Assembly: GCA_963700475.1 (NCBI GenBank)
Contig: CAVOXR010000014.1
Span: 62,001-126,000 of the forward strand
Length of the DNA: 64,000 nucleotides
Reading direction: 5' to 3'
Origin: Prado023 sp963700475
GTDB taxonomy: Bacteria; Actinomycetota; Actinomycetes; S36-B12; CAIYMF01
Position 1 is the stretch's first letter. Each line of letters starts with the position of its first letter. The notes under the pieces were generated by a model, which searched no databases, was not told the origin of the DNA, and saw only the letters and a list, made by a program, of their open reading frames with translations. The translations under genes were made by a program, and so were the position numbers. Shown here piece after piece: positions 45,454-53,885 of this stretch.

Positions 45454-45711
45454 TCAGCCGGCCAGGCCCTCCACGAGGTCGGCGTACGCCGCCTTGGCGT
45501 CGTCGGCGGACATGCCCTTGATCTTGTCCCACGCGTCGTACTTGGCCTTGCCGACGGGATCCGTGAAGCCGGGCCTCTTGCCCTCGACATCGCCGACCGT
45601 GGCCTGCTTGTACAGCGCATACATCGCAAGGAGCGTGTCGTTGTCCGGGCGCGCCGGCAGGGTCTTCGATGCGTCGGCGGCGGCGGTGAATCGATCGTCG
45701 AGCTCGGACAT
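45454..45711 (-). CDS. Acyl-CoA-binding protein
   Basis: 85 residues, the usual ACBP size. LDDRFTAAADASKTLPARPD, then LLAMYALYKQATVGDVEGKR with the conserved YxLYKQAT motif, and GKAKYDAWDKIKGMSADDAK all match the four-helix family. AGGAGG precedes ATG 45711. It binds and buffers long-chain acyl-CoA esters in the cytoplasm. It stands alone between the tRNA genes and the TauE-type permease gene. Confidence 0.93.
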   Translation of the reverse strand: MSELDDRFTAAADASKTLPARPDNDTLLAMYALYKQATVGDVEGKRPGFTDPVGKAKYDAWDKIKGMSADDAKAAYADLVEGLAG

Positions 45712-45843
45712 GCAATCCTCCTGCGAGTGGTGATGACCGGCCCATCGTGGCATGCCGGTCCCCGCGTTGCCCGGCTGGACGGATGACACGCAGCACTACA
45801 TGCGCGCCTCGGTCGACCAACCATCCGGTCGGCGCCCGGCGGA

Positions 45844-46740
45844 TCAGTGCAGAGGTGCTGGCTCGTCCACCTCGGGGGCCGGCGCGGCCACGGGGGGACC
45901 AGCGCGGTGCAGCCGCACGGCCAGCATCCCAGTGGCGACCACGATGCCGAGGACGGCGACACCCGCCACCGCGCCCGGGATCCCGAGGACCTTCGAGATC
46001 ACTGCCGTGTTGCTGACCAGGACCATGCCGCCGACGCACACACCCAGGATCGCCGTGGGTGCACGCCGGGCCAGACGAGCGGCGAACGGTGCGACGAGCG
46101 CACCACCGACGACGAGGCCCAGGACCGGCAGCCAGGGGATCCCGGAGTCCCCGGCACCGAACAGGAACCCTGCCGACGCCGCCACGGCCACGAAGAACTC
46201 CGCGGCGTTGACCGTCCCCACAACGCGATGGGGCTCGTGTCGGGTGAGGGTGAGCAGTGACGGCGTCGCCACGGGTCCCCAGCCGCCACCGCCCGTGGCA
46301 TCCACGAATCCACCGACCAACCCGACCGGCCAGAGGTGTCGCGTGCGCGCGCTGATCTCCGGGAACAGGTTCCGGCCGAATCCGAAGCGCGCGATGATCA
46401 CCAGGCCCAGGAGGAACAGGATGCAGGCCATCCACAGCCGAGCCGTGTTGGATGCCACCGTCGTGAGGATCACTGCTCCGATGAACGCGCCGATCGCGCC
46501 GGGGACCGCGATGACCGCCATGACCCGGAAGTCGACATTCCCCTCGCGCCAGTGGCTGATGCCCGAGACGAACGTGGTACCCATCTTCGCCGCGTGGGTG
46601 CCCGCCGACGCGGCGACGGCCGAGTAGCCCAGCAGCGTCAGCAGGGTGGCCGAGGTGACTCCGAAGCCCATCCCGAGGGTGCCGTCCACCATCTGGGCTG
46701 CGGCGCCGACGAGGGCGAAGACAAGAGCCGTGAGGAGCAT
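45844..46740 (-). CDS. TauE/SafE-family sulfite/anion exporter
   Basis: 298 residues with seven or eight helices in two homologous halves. DGTLGMGFGVTSATLL and VDATGGGGWGPVATPSLL are the paired glycine-rich motifs of the family. ATG 46740 directly follows a GGAG-like site. A hydrophilic Pro/Ala/Glu tail ends the protein. The family moves sulfite, sulfonates or other organic anions. The nearby cysD-cysNC genes make a sulfur role likely. Confidence 0.85.
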   Translation of the reverse strand: MLLTALVFALVGAAAQMVDGTLGMGFGVTSATLLTLLGYSAVAASAGTHAAKMGTTFVSGISHWREGNVDFRVMAVIAVPGAIGAFIGAVILTTVASNTARLWMACILFLLGLVIIARFGFGRNLFPEISARTRHLWPVGLVGGFVDATGGGGWGPVATPSLLTLTRHEPHRVVGTVNAAEFFVAVAASAGFLFGAGDSGIPWLPVLGLVVGGALVAPFAARLARRAPTAILGVCVGGMVLVSNTAVISKVLGIPGAVAGVAVLGIVVATGMLAVRLHRAGPPVAAPAPEVDEPAPLH

Positions 46741-46759
46741 GGGAGAACCATACCCGATC

Positions 46760-46774
46760 GGAATGATAGGGAAT
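46760..46774 (-). promoter_or_regulatory. Possible promoter with ATTCC direct repeats
   Basis: Read on the minus strand, ATTCC occurs twice ten bases apart around TATCAT, which could be a -10 element 20 bases before the TauE-type start. The one-turn spacing suggests a regulator contacting one DNA face. No -35 was seen. Evidence is weak. Confidence 0.3.
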
Positions 46775-46895
46775 AGTGTGACGCGCGTGCCGTGCTCCGA
46801 GCCGACCCAGCTCGGCGGCCGGTCACTGCTGCCGCAGACCGACGGAGGCCGACCGGCGGCACCCGGTAAGCGGCGGGCTCCCGCACGGGCCCTGC

Positions 46896-47330
46896 TCAGC
46901 GAACGACGGGCTCCCAGCGGGGAGTCAGGAACGCCCCGACCATGAGCAGCACCGCGCCGAGGAGTGCGAGCCACGCCCCGGCCTGCATCTGCGAGACCAA
47001 CTGGTCAGGCTGCGACCGACGGAAGGCCTCGGAGGCGAACCAGGCGATCTCCAGCCCGAGTGCGACGAACGACAACGTGATCGCCAGGCCACGCACGCGT
47101 ACGAGGATGGCGATGAGGCAGAAGCCCGCGGCCACGACGATCGGCAGTGCGATCGAGGTCAACATCGACGACGCCTCGGGGCGCGGCAGGTCCCACGGAA
47201 GGACCGAGCGCCACGGCAACGTCGCCCCGTTGCGGTCATCGACCCACGGCAGGGCCATCCCCGCCACGATCAGGCCAAGTCCAGCCAGCCCCGAGAGGAA
47301 CGCCGGCCAGACGCTCCGACGACCATCCAC
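46896..47330 (-). CDS. Four-helix membrane protein downstream of cysNC
   Basis: 144 residues with four hydrophobic segments (for example FLSGLAGLGLIVAGMALPW, SIALPIVVAAGFCLIAILV, LAITLSFVALGLEIAWF, ALLGAVLLMVGAFL). The family was not recognised. GTG 47330 starts one base after the cysNC stop, so it is coupled to sulfate activation. A role in sulfate or sulfite handling is only an inference from position. Confidence 0.6.
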   Translation of the reverse strand: MDGRRSVWPAFLSGLAGLGLIVAGMALPWVDDRNGATLPWRSVLPWDLPRPEASSMLTSIALPIVVAAGFCLIAILVRVRGLAITLSFVALGLEIAWFASEAFRRSQPDQLVSQMQAGAWLALLGAVLLMVGAFLTPRWEPVVR

Positions 47331-47331
47331 G

Positions 47332-49182
47332 TCAACCCCCCTGCGTCGTGCGCACCGCAGCCGATACGACTGCGGCCACAGCCTGCTGCAATTCGCCGTC
47401 GCCGGCAACCACCAGATCGGGTGTCAGCGGCTCCTCGTAGTCCTGGCCGACGCCTGTCAGGTTGGGCAGGTCCCCGGTAGCAGCCTTCGCGTAGAGGCCC
47501 TTGGGGTCCCTGGCAGCGCAGACCTCCACTGGCGTGCTCACGAAGACCTCGACGAAATCGCCGGGATCGAAGAGGTCGCGTGCCGCACGCCGGTCACCGC
47601 GGAACGGTGACACCAGCGCGACGATCACCACCGTGCCCGACTCGACCATGAGGCGGGCGACCTCAGCCACGCGACGAACGTTCTCGGCCCGGTCCTCGGG
47701 GGTGAATCCGAGGTCCTTGTTCAGGCCGTGGCGGACGTTGTCACCGTCGAGGACGAACGTGCGCACGCCCTGGGCGTGCAGGTCCCGCTCGACGGCGTCG
47801 GCGATCGTGGACTTGCCCGACCCGGACAGCCCGGTGAGCCACAGGACCCGGCCGTGATGGCCGTTGAGGCGCTCGCGGGCGGTGCGGTCGACGACGAACT
47901 CGTGGCTGCGCACATTGGCCGACCGCCGCAGCGCGTAGCGCACCATGCCTGCGGCCACGGTGTCGGCCGAGAGACGGTCGACGAGTACGAACCCGCCGGT
48001 GTCACGGCTGTGCACGTACGCCTCGATGGGCACCGGGCGGTCCGTGGCAACCTCGACACGGCCGACGTCGTTGAGCTTCAGGACGCGCGCGGCCTCCTCG
48101 GAGCCGGTGGTCACGTCGAGGCGGTGGCGCACGCTGGTGACGACCGCGGGGACGACCAGCGGGCCGCACACGAGCAGGTACGACCGGCCGTGCGCCAACG
48201 GCTCCTCGCCGAGCCAGACGACGTCGGCGGAGAACCGGTCCGCCGGGACCACCGCATCGCCGGTGGCCGCCTCGAGGAGGTCGCCGCGTGTCACGTCGAG
48301 GTCCGGGAGCAGCTCGACCGCCACCGCGTCACCGGCGCTGGCCCGATCCCGATCGACACCGGCGACGAGGAGCCGACCGACCCGCCCTCTGACACCGGAT
48401 CCCGCCACCGACACCTCGTCGCCGACGACGAGCTGCCCGGTGACCAAGGTGCCGGCGACGCCGCGGAACCCGTCCGCGCGCACGACGGTCTGCACCGGTA
48501 GGCGGGCCGGCCGGGCCGCCGTGGCGGGCGGCGCGTCGAGCTCGTGGGTCTCCCCGATCGCCGTGAGGACGGTCGGGCCCGCGTACCAGTCGGTGCGCTC
48601 GGAGGCCGTCGTCACGTTGTCCCCAGCCAGGGCACTGACCGGGATGACCGTCACGCGCGAGAAGTCCAGCCGGGCCGCTGCACCGGCCACCGCATCGGCC
48701 AGCTGCGAGAACCGGACGTGGTCGAAGCCCACCGCATCGAGCTTGTTGACCGAGATGATCACGTGGTGGACGCCCATGAGGGCACAGATCGTCAGGTGCC
48801 GGTAGGTCTGGCGGGTCACGCCACGGGCAGCATCCACGAGCAGCAGCGCGACATCGGCGGTCGAGGCCGCCACGGCCATGTTGCGGGTGTACTGCTCGTG
48901 CCCCGGCGCATCAGCGATGACGACCCGCCGACCGTCCGGCAGCGCCATGTGCCGGTAGGCCACATCGATGGTGATGCCCTGCTCGCGCTCGGCCTCAAGC
49001 CCGTCGGTGAGCAGCGAGTAGTCGATCTCCCCGGTCGGGATCGTCGAACCCGCACGCCGGACAGTCCTGGCAAGCTCAAGGGTGTCCTCCGGCACGGAGT
49101 CGGTGTCGGCCAACAGCCGGCCGATCAGGGTGGACTTGCCGTCGTCGACGCTCCCGCAGGCGACCAGCCTGATCAGGCCCAT
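47332..49182 (-). CDS. cysNC: Bifunctional sulfate adenylyltransferase subunit 1 / APS kinase
   Basis: 616 residues. The CysN GTPase part (about 1-420) has GSVDDGKST, the switch region EREQGITIDVAYR, DAPGHEQYTRN and NKLD. EF-Tu-like beta-barrels follow. The CysC part (about 440-616) has Walker A GLSGSGKST, then DGDNVRHGLNKDLGF and DPKGLYAKA. It drives ATP plus sulfate to APS using GTP hydrolysis, then phosphorylates APS to PAPS. The start overlaps the cysD stop (TGATG). Confidence 0.95.
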   Translation of the reverse strand: MGLIRLVACGSVDDGKSTLIGRLLADTDSVPEDTLELARTVRRAGSTIPTGEIDYSLLTDGLEAEREQGITIDVAYRHMALPDGRRVVIADAPGHEQYTRNMAVAASTADVALLLVDAARGVTRQTYRHLTICALMGVHHVIISVNKLDAVGFDHVRFSQLADAVAGAAARLDFSRVTVIPVSALAGDNVTTASERTDWYAGPTVLTAIGETHELDAPPATAARPARLPVQTVVRADGFRGVAGTLVTGQLVVGDEVSVAGSGVRGRVGRLLVAGVDRDRASAGDAVAVELLPDLDVTRGDLLEAATGDAVVPADRFSADVVWLGEEPLAHGRSYLLVCGPLVVPAVVTSVRHRLDVTTGSEEAARVLKLNDVGRVEVATDRPVPIEAYVHSRDTGGFVLVDRLSADTVAAGMVRYALRRSANVRSHEFVVDRTARERLNGHHGRVLWLTGLSGSGKSTIADAVERDLHAQGVRTFVLDGDNVRHGLNKDLGFTPEDRAENVRRVAEVARLMVESGTVVIVALVSPFRGDRRAARDLFDPGDFVEVFVSTPVEVCAARDPKGLYAKAATGDLPNLTGVGQDYEEPLTPDLVVAGDGELQQAVAAVVSAAVRTTQGG

Positions 49183-50162
49183 CAGAAGTACCCCTCGACC
49201 TTCTTGGCCTCCATCGAGGCACCGCCCTCACCGTCGATCATCCGCCCGGCACGCTCGGACTGCCGCGAGCCCTCCATCTCGGCGATCACCTCGTCGAGGG
49301 TGGCCGCCGGCGACTCCACCGCCGCGCTCAACGGGTAGCAGCCCAGCGACCGGAACCGGACGAGCCGCTCGACCGGCGCCTCGCCGGGTTCGAGCTGCAT
49401 CCGTTCGTCGTCGACGACGATCAGCTGACCGCCGCGGACCACGGTGGGCCGCATGGCGGCGAAGTACAACGGGACGACCGGCAGGCCCTCGCGGCGGACG
49501 TAGTGCCACACGTCGATCTCGGTCCAGTTCGACAGGGGGAACGTGCGCATCGTCTGGCCGGGGGACAGCTGGGCGTTGACCGTGTGCCACAGCTCGGGGC
49601 GCTGCCGGCGCGGCTCCCACCGGTGTCCCGGCATCCGCAGGCTGAAGATCCGCTCCTTGGCCCGGCTGCGCTCCTCGTCGCGGCGCGACCCGCCGATCGC
49701 CGCGTCGTACCCGCCCTCGTCGAGCGCGGCGCGCAGCGCGACGGTCTTCATCAGGCGGGTGTACTCCTGGGCACCGTGGCTGAACGGCGTGACGCCCTCG
49801 GCCACCGCGTCGGTGTTCGTGGCCACCCGCAGGTCCAGGCCGTACTGCTCGACCATCTGGCCGCGGAACGTGATCATGTCGCGGAACTTCCACGTGGTGT
49901 CCACGTGCAGCACCGGGAAGGGGATCGGCCCCGGCGCGAACGCCTTGGCGGCGAGGTGCAGCATGACCCCGGAGTCCTTGCCGATGCTGTACAGCATCAC
50001 CGGGTTCCGGAACGCCGCCGCGGTCTCGCGAAGGGCCCAGATCGCCTCGGCCTCCAGGGCGTCAAGAACGGCCTCGGCAACCGGCTTCGCGGCCGACGCG
50101 GGCGGATCGGGCACGGCCGACAGGTCCAAGGTCACGCCCACGATTCTCGCCCATCCACCCAT
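49182..50162 (-). CDS. cysD: Sulfate adenylyltransferase subunit 2
   Basis: 326 residues. The PP-loop-like motif is YSIGKDSGVML. VDTTWKFRDMI, GGSRRDEERSRAKERIFS, NWTEIDVWHYV and MEAKKVEGYF at the C-terminus are all characteristic. ATG 50162 has GGGGGAG ten bases upstream; GTG 50135 is an alternative that fits family length slightly better. It forms the sulfurylase with CysN. A repeat-rich 220-base region separates it from the divergent glucokinase gene. Confidence 0.94.
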   Translation of the reverse strand: MGGWARIVGVTLDLSAVPDPPASAAKPVAEAVLDALEAEAIWALRETAAAFRNPVMLYSIGKDSGVMLHLAAKAFAPGPIPFPVLHVDTTWKFRDMITFRGQMVEQYGLDLRVATNTDAVAEGVTPFSHGAQEYTRLMKTVALRAALDEGGYDAAIGGSRRDEERSRAKERIFSLRMPGHRWEPRRQRPELWHTVNAQLSPGQTMRTFPLSNWTEIDVWHYVRREGLPVVPLYFAAMRPTVVRGGQLIVVDDERMQLEPGEAPVERLVRFRSLGCYPLSAAVESPAATLDEVIAEMEGSRQSERAGRMIDGEGGASMEAKKVEGYF

Positions 50163-50191
50163 CCATCACCATCTCCCCCGCATCCCTCCCC

Positions 50192-50273
50192 GGATCGCGT
50201 CGGGTTTGAGCTGATCGCGTTCGTCGAAACCCGACGCGATCCAGCTGGGCACCCAGCAACCCCGACGCGATCC
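50192..50273. repeat. Three copies of a GCGATCC motif, two forming a 16-bp stem
   Basis: GGATCGCGTCGGGTTT (50192-50207) and its exact reverse complement (50227-50242) bracket a 19-nt loop. A third copy, CCCCGACGCGATCC (50260-50273), follows in the inverted direction. All lie between divergent cysD and the glucokinase gene, so a shared operator or leader RNA structure is possible. The loop also holds a partial copy (GATCGCGTTCGTCG). Confidence 0.8.
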
Positions 50274-50384
50274 GGGCGGCGCGACGGGAGCCGCGCGCCG
50301 CGGGGGCGGCGGGGCGGGGCGCGTGTGGAGACGTGGGGCTGTCTGTTGGGCGCGAACCCTGACTGATGCGGCACGCTGTCCCCC

Positions 50385-51179
50385 GTGGAACTCGAGCGCA
50401 CCTTGGCCATCGACTGCGGCGGGAGCGGGCTGAAGGGCTCCGTCCTGGATCACGAGGGGGCGATGGTCGCCGACAGGGTGCGGATCCCCACGCCCTACCC
50501 GATGTCCCCGCAGCGCTTCGTCGAGCTCCTCTGCGAGCTGGCTGAGGCCCTGCCTCCAGCGGACCGGGCCACGGTGGGCGTGCCGGGGATGATCCGCCAC
50601 GGCCGGGTCATCACGACCCCGCACTACATCACGACCAACGGCCCGCACTCCCCCGTGGATCCCGAGCTGGAGCGCGCGTGGGACCACTTCGATGCCCAGA
50701 CCGCCCTGGCCCGCGGCCTGGGCATCCCGACCCGGGTCGTCAACGACGCTGAGGTCCACGGGGCGGCAGTCGTGTCGGGTGAGGGCCTCGAGGTGGTGCT
50801 GACGTTGGGCACCGGCCTGGGCTGCGCGGTGTTCGACGACGGAAGCCTCGTGCCCAAGATCGAGGTCTCGCGATCACCGGTCCGCAAGGGCGTGCTCTAC
50901 GACGAGTGGATCGGCGACCTCGCGCGCCGGGAGCTGGGAGCGAAGCGTTGGTCGCGGCGCGTGCGCAAGGCTGTGGACGGCTTGCGGCCCATGTTCGTCT
51001 GGGACCGGCTCTACGTCGGAGGAGGCAACGCGCAGCGTCTGACCCTGGACCTCGGCGACGACGTGACGATCGTGCCCAACGAGGCGGGCATCTCCGGCGG
51101 CATCCGGCTCTGGGAGCTGGGCCACGGGACCGTCAGCCACCCCGAGGACGAGCTTCGCGACACCCCGGACGAGGGCTGA
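50385..51179 (+). CDS. ppgK: Polyphosphate glucokinase (ROK family)
   Basis: 264 residues. The phosphate-binding TLAIDCGGSGLKGSVL matches PpgK, though Cys replaces the usual Ile/Val after Asp. VGVPGMI, RVVNDAEVHG, TLGTGLGCAVFDDGSLVP with the catalytic region, and LYVGGGNAQRL follow. It phosphorylates glucose with polyphosphate or ATP. Start GTG 50385. The 45-nt hairpin element follows its stop by 22 bases. Confidence 0.88.
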   Translation: MELERTLAIDCGGSGLKGSVLDHEGAMVADRVRIPTPYPMSPQRFVELLCELAEALPPADRATVGVPGMIRHGRVITTPHYITTNGPHSPVDPELERAWDHFDAQTALARGLGIPTRVVNDAEVHGAAVVSGEGLEVVLTLGTGLGCAVFDDGSLVPKIEVSRSPVRKGVLYDEWIGDLARRELGAKRWSRRVRKAVDGLRPMFVWDRLYVGGGNAQRLTLDLGDDVTIVPNEAGISGGIRLWELGHGTVSHPEDELRDTPDEG

Positions 51180-51200
51180 CCCTCCGCCCACAGCGCCGCT

Positions 51201-51245
51201 CTGGTGGGCGATTCGGTCGATCGAAGCGTCCGAATCGACTACCAG
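51201..51245 (+). repeat. 45-nt hairpin element, copy A
   Basis: It starts with CTGGTGGGCGATTCGG and ends with CCGAATCGACTACCAG. The arms pair with few mismatches. It is the same length as copy B at 58354-58398 and matches it at 37 of 45 positions without gaps. It stands 22 bases after the glucokinase stop, so a terminator-like role is likely. Confidence 0.75.
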
Positions 51246-51349
51246 TTCACCTCCGAACCGACCACGGTCCTACGACCAAGGTCCGATGGTGGACCGGACC
51301 TCGCACGCCACAGACTCGAGGCACCACCCACCACCAGGAGGTCCCTCCC

Positions 51350-51751
51350 ATGAACACCACCACCCGCCGCCTCGGATCCACAGCACTCGCCGTCCTCATG
51401 ATCGGCGGCATCACCGCCACCGCCCCGGCCTCGGCCAAGGACGGGGACGGCCGGGTCATCGTCCGCGGCGACTGCTCATCGCGCGCGGACTGGAAGCTCA
51501 AGGCCAAGCCGGACGACGGCCAGATGGAGGTCGAGTTCGAAGTCGACTCCAACAGGGCGGGGCAGAGCTGGACCTGGACCCTGCGTTCTGAGGGCTCCGT
51601 GTTCGCCTCGGGCAGGCGCACGACCCGGGCGCCCAGCGGCTCGTTCAGTGTCGAGCGTCGGACGTCGGACGCCGGCGGAAGCCAGCGGATCTCGGCGACC
51701 GCCCGCAACTCGCGCACCGGCGAGGTGTGCCGCGCCTCGTTGACCATCTAG
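51350..51751 (+). CDS. Small secreted protein
   Basis: 133 residues. AGGAGG lies eight bases before the ATG. A signal peptide (about 1-28, STALAVLMIGGITATAPASA with AxA cleavage) precedes a soluble domain of beta-strand pattern (VIVRGDCSSRADWKLKAKPD, then VEFEVDSNRAGQSWTWTLR). Two Cys, one near each end of the domain, could form a disulfide. The family is unrecognised. The histidine kinase gene starts 44 bases later, so a sensed or regulated surface role is possible. Confidence 0.75.
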   Translation: MNTTTRRLGSTALAVLMIGGITATAPASAKDGDGRVIVRGDCSSRADWKLKAKPDDGQMEVEFEVDSNRAGQSWTWTLRSEGSVFASGRRTTRAPSGSFSVERRTSDAGGSQRISATARNSRTGEVCRASLTI

Positions 51752-51795
51752 GTGTGGCTCCCCCCGCGGGACGGTCACGCACCCACAATGGGCGC

Positions 51796-53058
51796 GTGAC
51801 CGTCCGACGCGAGGTGGCCGTCTCGGCCCTGCTGAGCACCGTGGCCGCCGCGTGCATCGGCATCGGGGGGTTCTGGGCAGCGCGCACCGTGGCCACCGAC
51901 GAGGCGATCCACCAGGCGCAGGCGGGTACGGAGCTCCTGGCCAGCTCGGTGATCACACCCGCGGTCAGCGAAGGGCTGGCCAAGGGGGATCCGCGTGCCG
52001 TCGACCAGCTCGACGAGATCATCGGCGCCTCCGTCCTGAGCGACCGGATCGTCGCCGCCAAGGTCTGGCGCGACGACGGAACCGTCCTGTACTCCGATGA
52101 CCTCGAGGGCATCGGATCGCGGTTCCCCCTGGTCGAGGACCAGGAGGAGGTGTTCTCCACCGGCGAGTCACATGCCGAGCTGTCCAACCTGTCCAAGGAT
52201 GAGAACGCCGACCAGTCCGACTTCAACCAGCTGCTCGAGGTGTACGTCGCGATCGAGGATCCCGAAGGAACACGGCTGTTGTTCGAGACCTACCAGTCGA
52301 CCGCAGGGATCGACGCGTCGACAGAGCGGATCCTGCGCGCCTTCGCCCCGGTCGTGCTCGGTGGCCTCCTGCTGTTCGGCGCCATCCAGGCGCTGCTCAA
52401 CTGGCGCCTGGCGAGGCGCCTCCAGGGAAGCCAGGACGAGCGCGAGCGCCTGCTGGCGCAGTCGCTGGCGGCCTCAGACCACGAGCGGCGCACCATCGCC
52501 GCCGACCTCCACGACGGCGTGGTCCAGGACCTGGTCGGGGTCACGTACTCCCTGGACGCCCTGGCCGCCGAGGACGCTCCGCACTCCCGGGAGCTGTCTG
52601 CGGCGTCCATGTCGACGCGGCGAAGTGTGCGCAGCCTCCGCTCGTTGCTGGTCGAGATCTACCCTCCGAACCTGAGCCAGGTCGGGCTGGCCGGGGCGGT
52701 GGCCGACCTGGTCGCGGCCGCACCGACCGACGTCGACATCGACACCCGCATCGACTCGGCTATCGACCTGTCGGCGCGCACCCAGGAGGCTGTGTACCGA
52801 GCCATCCGCGAGGCGCTGTCGAACATCCGGCGGCACGCGCGGGCCTCGCATGCCGTTGTCCAGCTGGAGAACGGCGATCCGGGAACCGTCGTCCTGACGG
52901 TCACCGACGACGGCGACGGATTCGATCCAGCCGCCGTCGAGGCTGGGCACGTGGGTCTGCGCCTGCTGGCCGACCTCGCACACTCCCTGGGTGGGACGCT
53001 CACGATCACCTCATCTCCGGGGGCAGGAACCACGGTCCGGATGGTGGTGCCGCGATGA
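51796..53058 (+). CDS. NarL-type sensor histidine kinase
   Basis: 420 residues. Two membrane helices (about 10-30 and 180-200) enclose an extracytoplasmic sensor domain of about 150 residues (DDGTVLYSDDLEGIGSRFPL). The HisKA_3 dimerisation domain carries the phospho-His in ERRTIAADLHDGVVQDLVG. The ATPase domain shows REALSNIRRHARAS (N-box), DDGDGFDP (G1) and GAGTTVRM. Start GTG 51796. It phosphorylates the response regulator whose start overlaps its stop by four bases. Confidence 0.92.
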   Translation: MTVRREVAVSALLSTVAAACIGIGGFWAARTVATDEAIHQAQAGTELLASSVITPAVSEGLAKGDPRAVDQLDEIIGASVLSDRIVAAKVWRDDGTVLYSDDLEGIGSRFPLVEDQEEVFSTGESHAELSNLSKDENADQSDFNQLLEVYVAIEDPEGTRLLFETYQSTAGIDASTERILRAFAPVVLGGLLLFGAIQALLNWRLARRLQGSQDERERLLAQSLAASDHERRTIAADLHDGVVQDLVGVTYSLDALAAEDAPHSRELSAASMSTRRSVRSLRSLLVEIYPPNLSQVGLAGAVADLVAAAPTDVDIDTRIDSAIDLSARTQEAVYRAIREALSNIRRHARASHAVVQLENGDPGTVVLTVTDDGDGFDPAAVEAGHVGLRLLADLAHSLGGTLTITSSPGAGTTVRMVVPR

Positions 53059-53756
53059 GCGATGACACTCGCGCCGATGGGCCGATCCGGGTCCTCGTGG
53101 TCGACGACCACGAGGTGGTCCGCGCCGGCCTGCGGATGCTCCTGGGCCGGGAACCCGGGATCGAGGTCGTCGGCGAGGCATCCGATGGATCCGCGGCGCA
53201 GGATGCGGTGGCCCTGACCGCGCCCGACGTGGTCCTCATGGACCTCTCGATGCCGGGGATGGACGGGGTCGAGGCGACGTCCCTGCTGACGGCTGAGCAC
53301 CCGTCGGTCCGAGTGGTGGTCCTCACGACGTTCGCCGACCGCGAGCACGTGACCGCAGCTATCGATGCTGGGGCTGTGGGTTTCATCCTCAAGGACGCCG
53401 ACCCCGGCGCGCTGGCGGACGCCGTGCGCTCCGCCGCCCGCGGTGAGGCGCCCTTGGACCCTCGCGCCGCGCTGGCCCTGATCGATCGCCGCCGGGATCC
53501 GACTGATCCGGGCGGCGGCACCGGCGCGGAACGGGTGACGCCGGCAGGCGGTTCGCCGACGCTGACCGCCCGGGAGTGGGAGGTGCTTGCGCTCATCGGC
53601 GAGGGCTTGAGCAACCGGCTGATCGCCCGCCGGCTCGGGATCGCCGAGAAGACGGTGAAGGCGCACCTGACAAGTATCTTCAGTCAGATCGGCGTCGCCG
53701 ACCGCGTGCAGGCAGCGCTGTGGTGGTCGCGCCATGGTGGGCCGGACCACTCGTGA
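53055..53756 (+). CDS. NarL-type response regulator
   Basis: 233 residues. The receiver domain begins VLVVDDHEVVRAGL, with phospho-Asp in VLMDLSMPGMDGVEA and Lys in FILKDADPG. A Gly-rich linker leads to the LuxR helix-turn-helix (LTAREWEVLALIGEGLSNRL, then IARRLGIAEKTVKAHLTSIF). ATGA overlap with the kinase gene. The pair is a complete two-component system; the signal is unknown, but the small secreted protein upstream is a candidate partner or target. Confidence 0.94.
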   Translation: MSDDTRADGPIRVLVVDDHEVVRAGLRMLLGREPGIEVVGEASDGSAAQDAVALTAPDVVLMDLSMPGMDGVEATSLLTAEHPSVRVVVLTTFADREHVTAAIDAGAVGFILKDADPGALADAVRSAARGEAPLDPRAALALIDRRRDPTDPGGGTGAERVTPAGGSPTLTAREWEVLALIGEGLSNRLIARRLGIAEKTVKAHLTSIFSQIGVADRVQAALWWSRHGGPDHS

Positions 53757-53772
53757 CTGAGGATTCCGTTGG

Positions 53773-53813
53773 GCGGGGCCTCACCGAAGGACGCCGGTTC
53801 GGGAAGGCCCCGC
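53773..53813. terminator. Bidirectional terminator hairpin
   Basis: GCGGGGCCT (53773-53781) and AGGCCCCGC (53805-53813) pair over 9 bp. An inner CCGAA/TTCGG stem extends the hairpin. It lies between the convergent response-regulator and MOSC genes. Confidence 0.65.
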
Positions 53814-53885
53814 GGACCTTCCGATCGGCCGGATCGCCCACACATCCCTGGGATCGGCAGCCGACGGCCAGCGGCCGGGCAGGCC

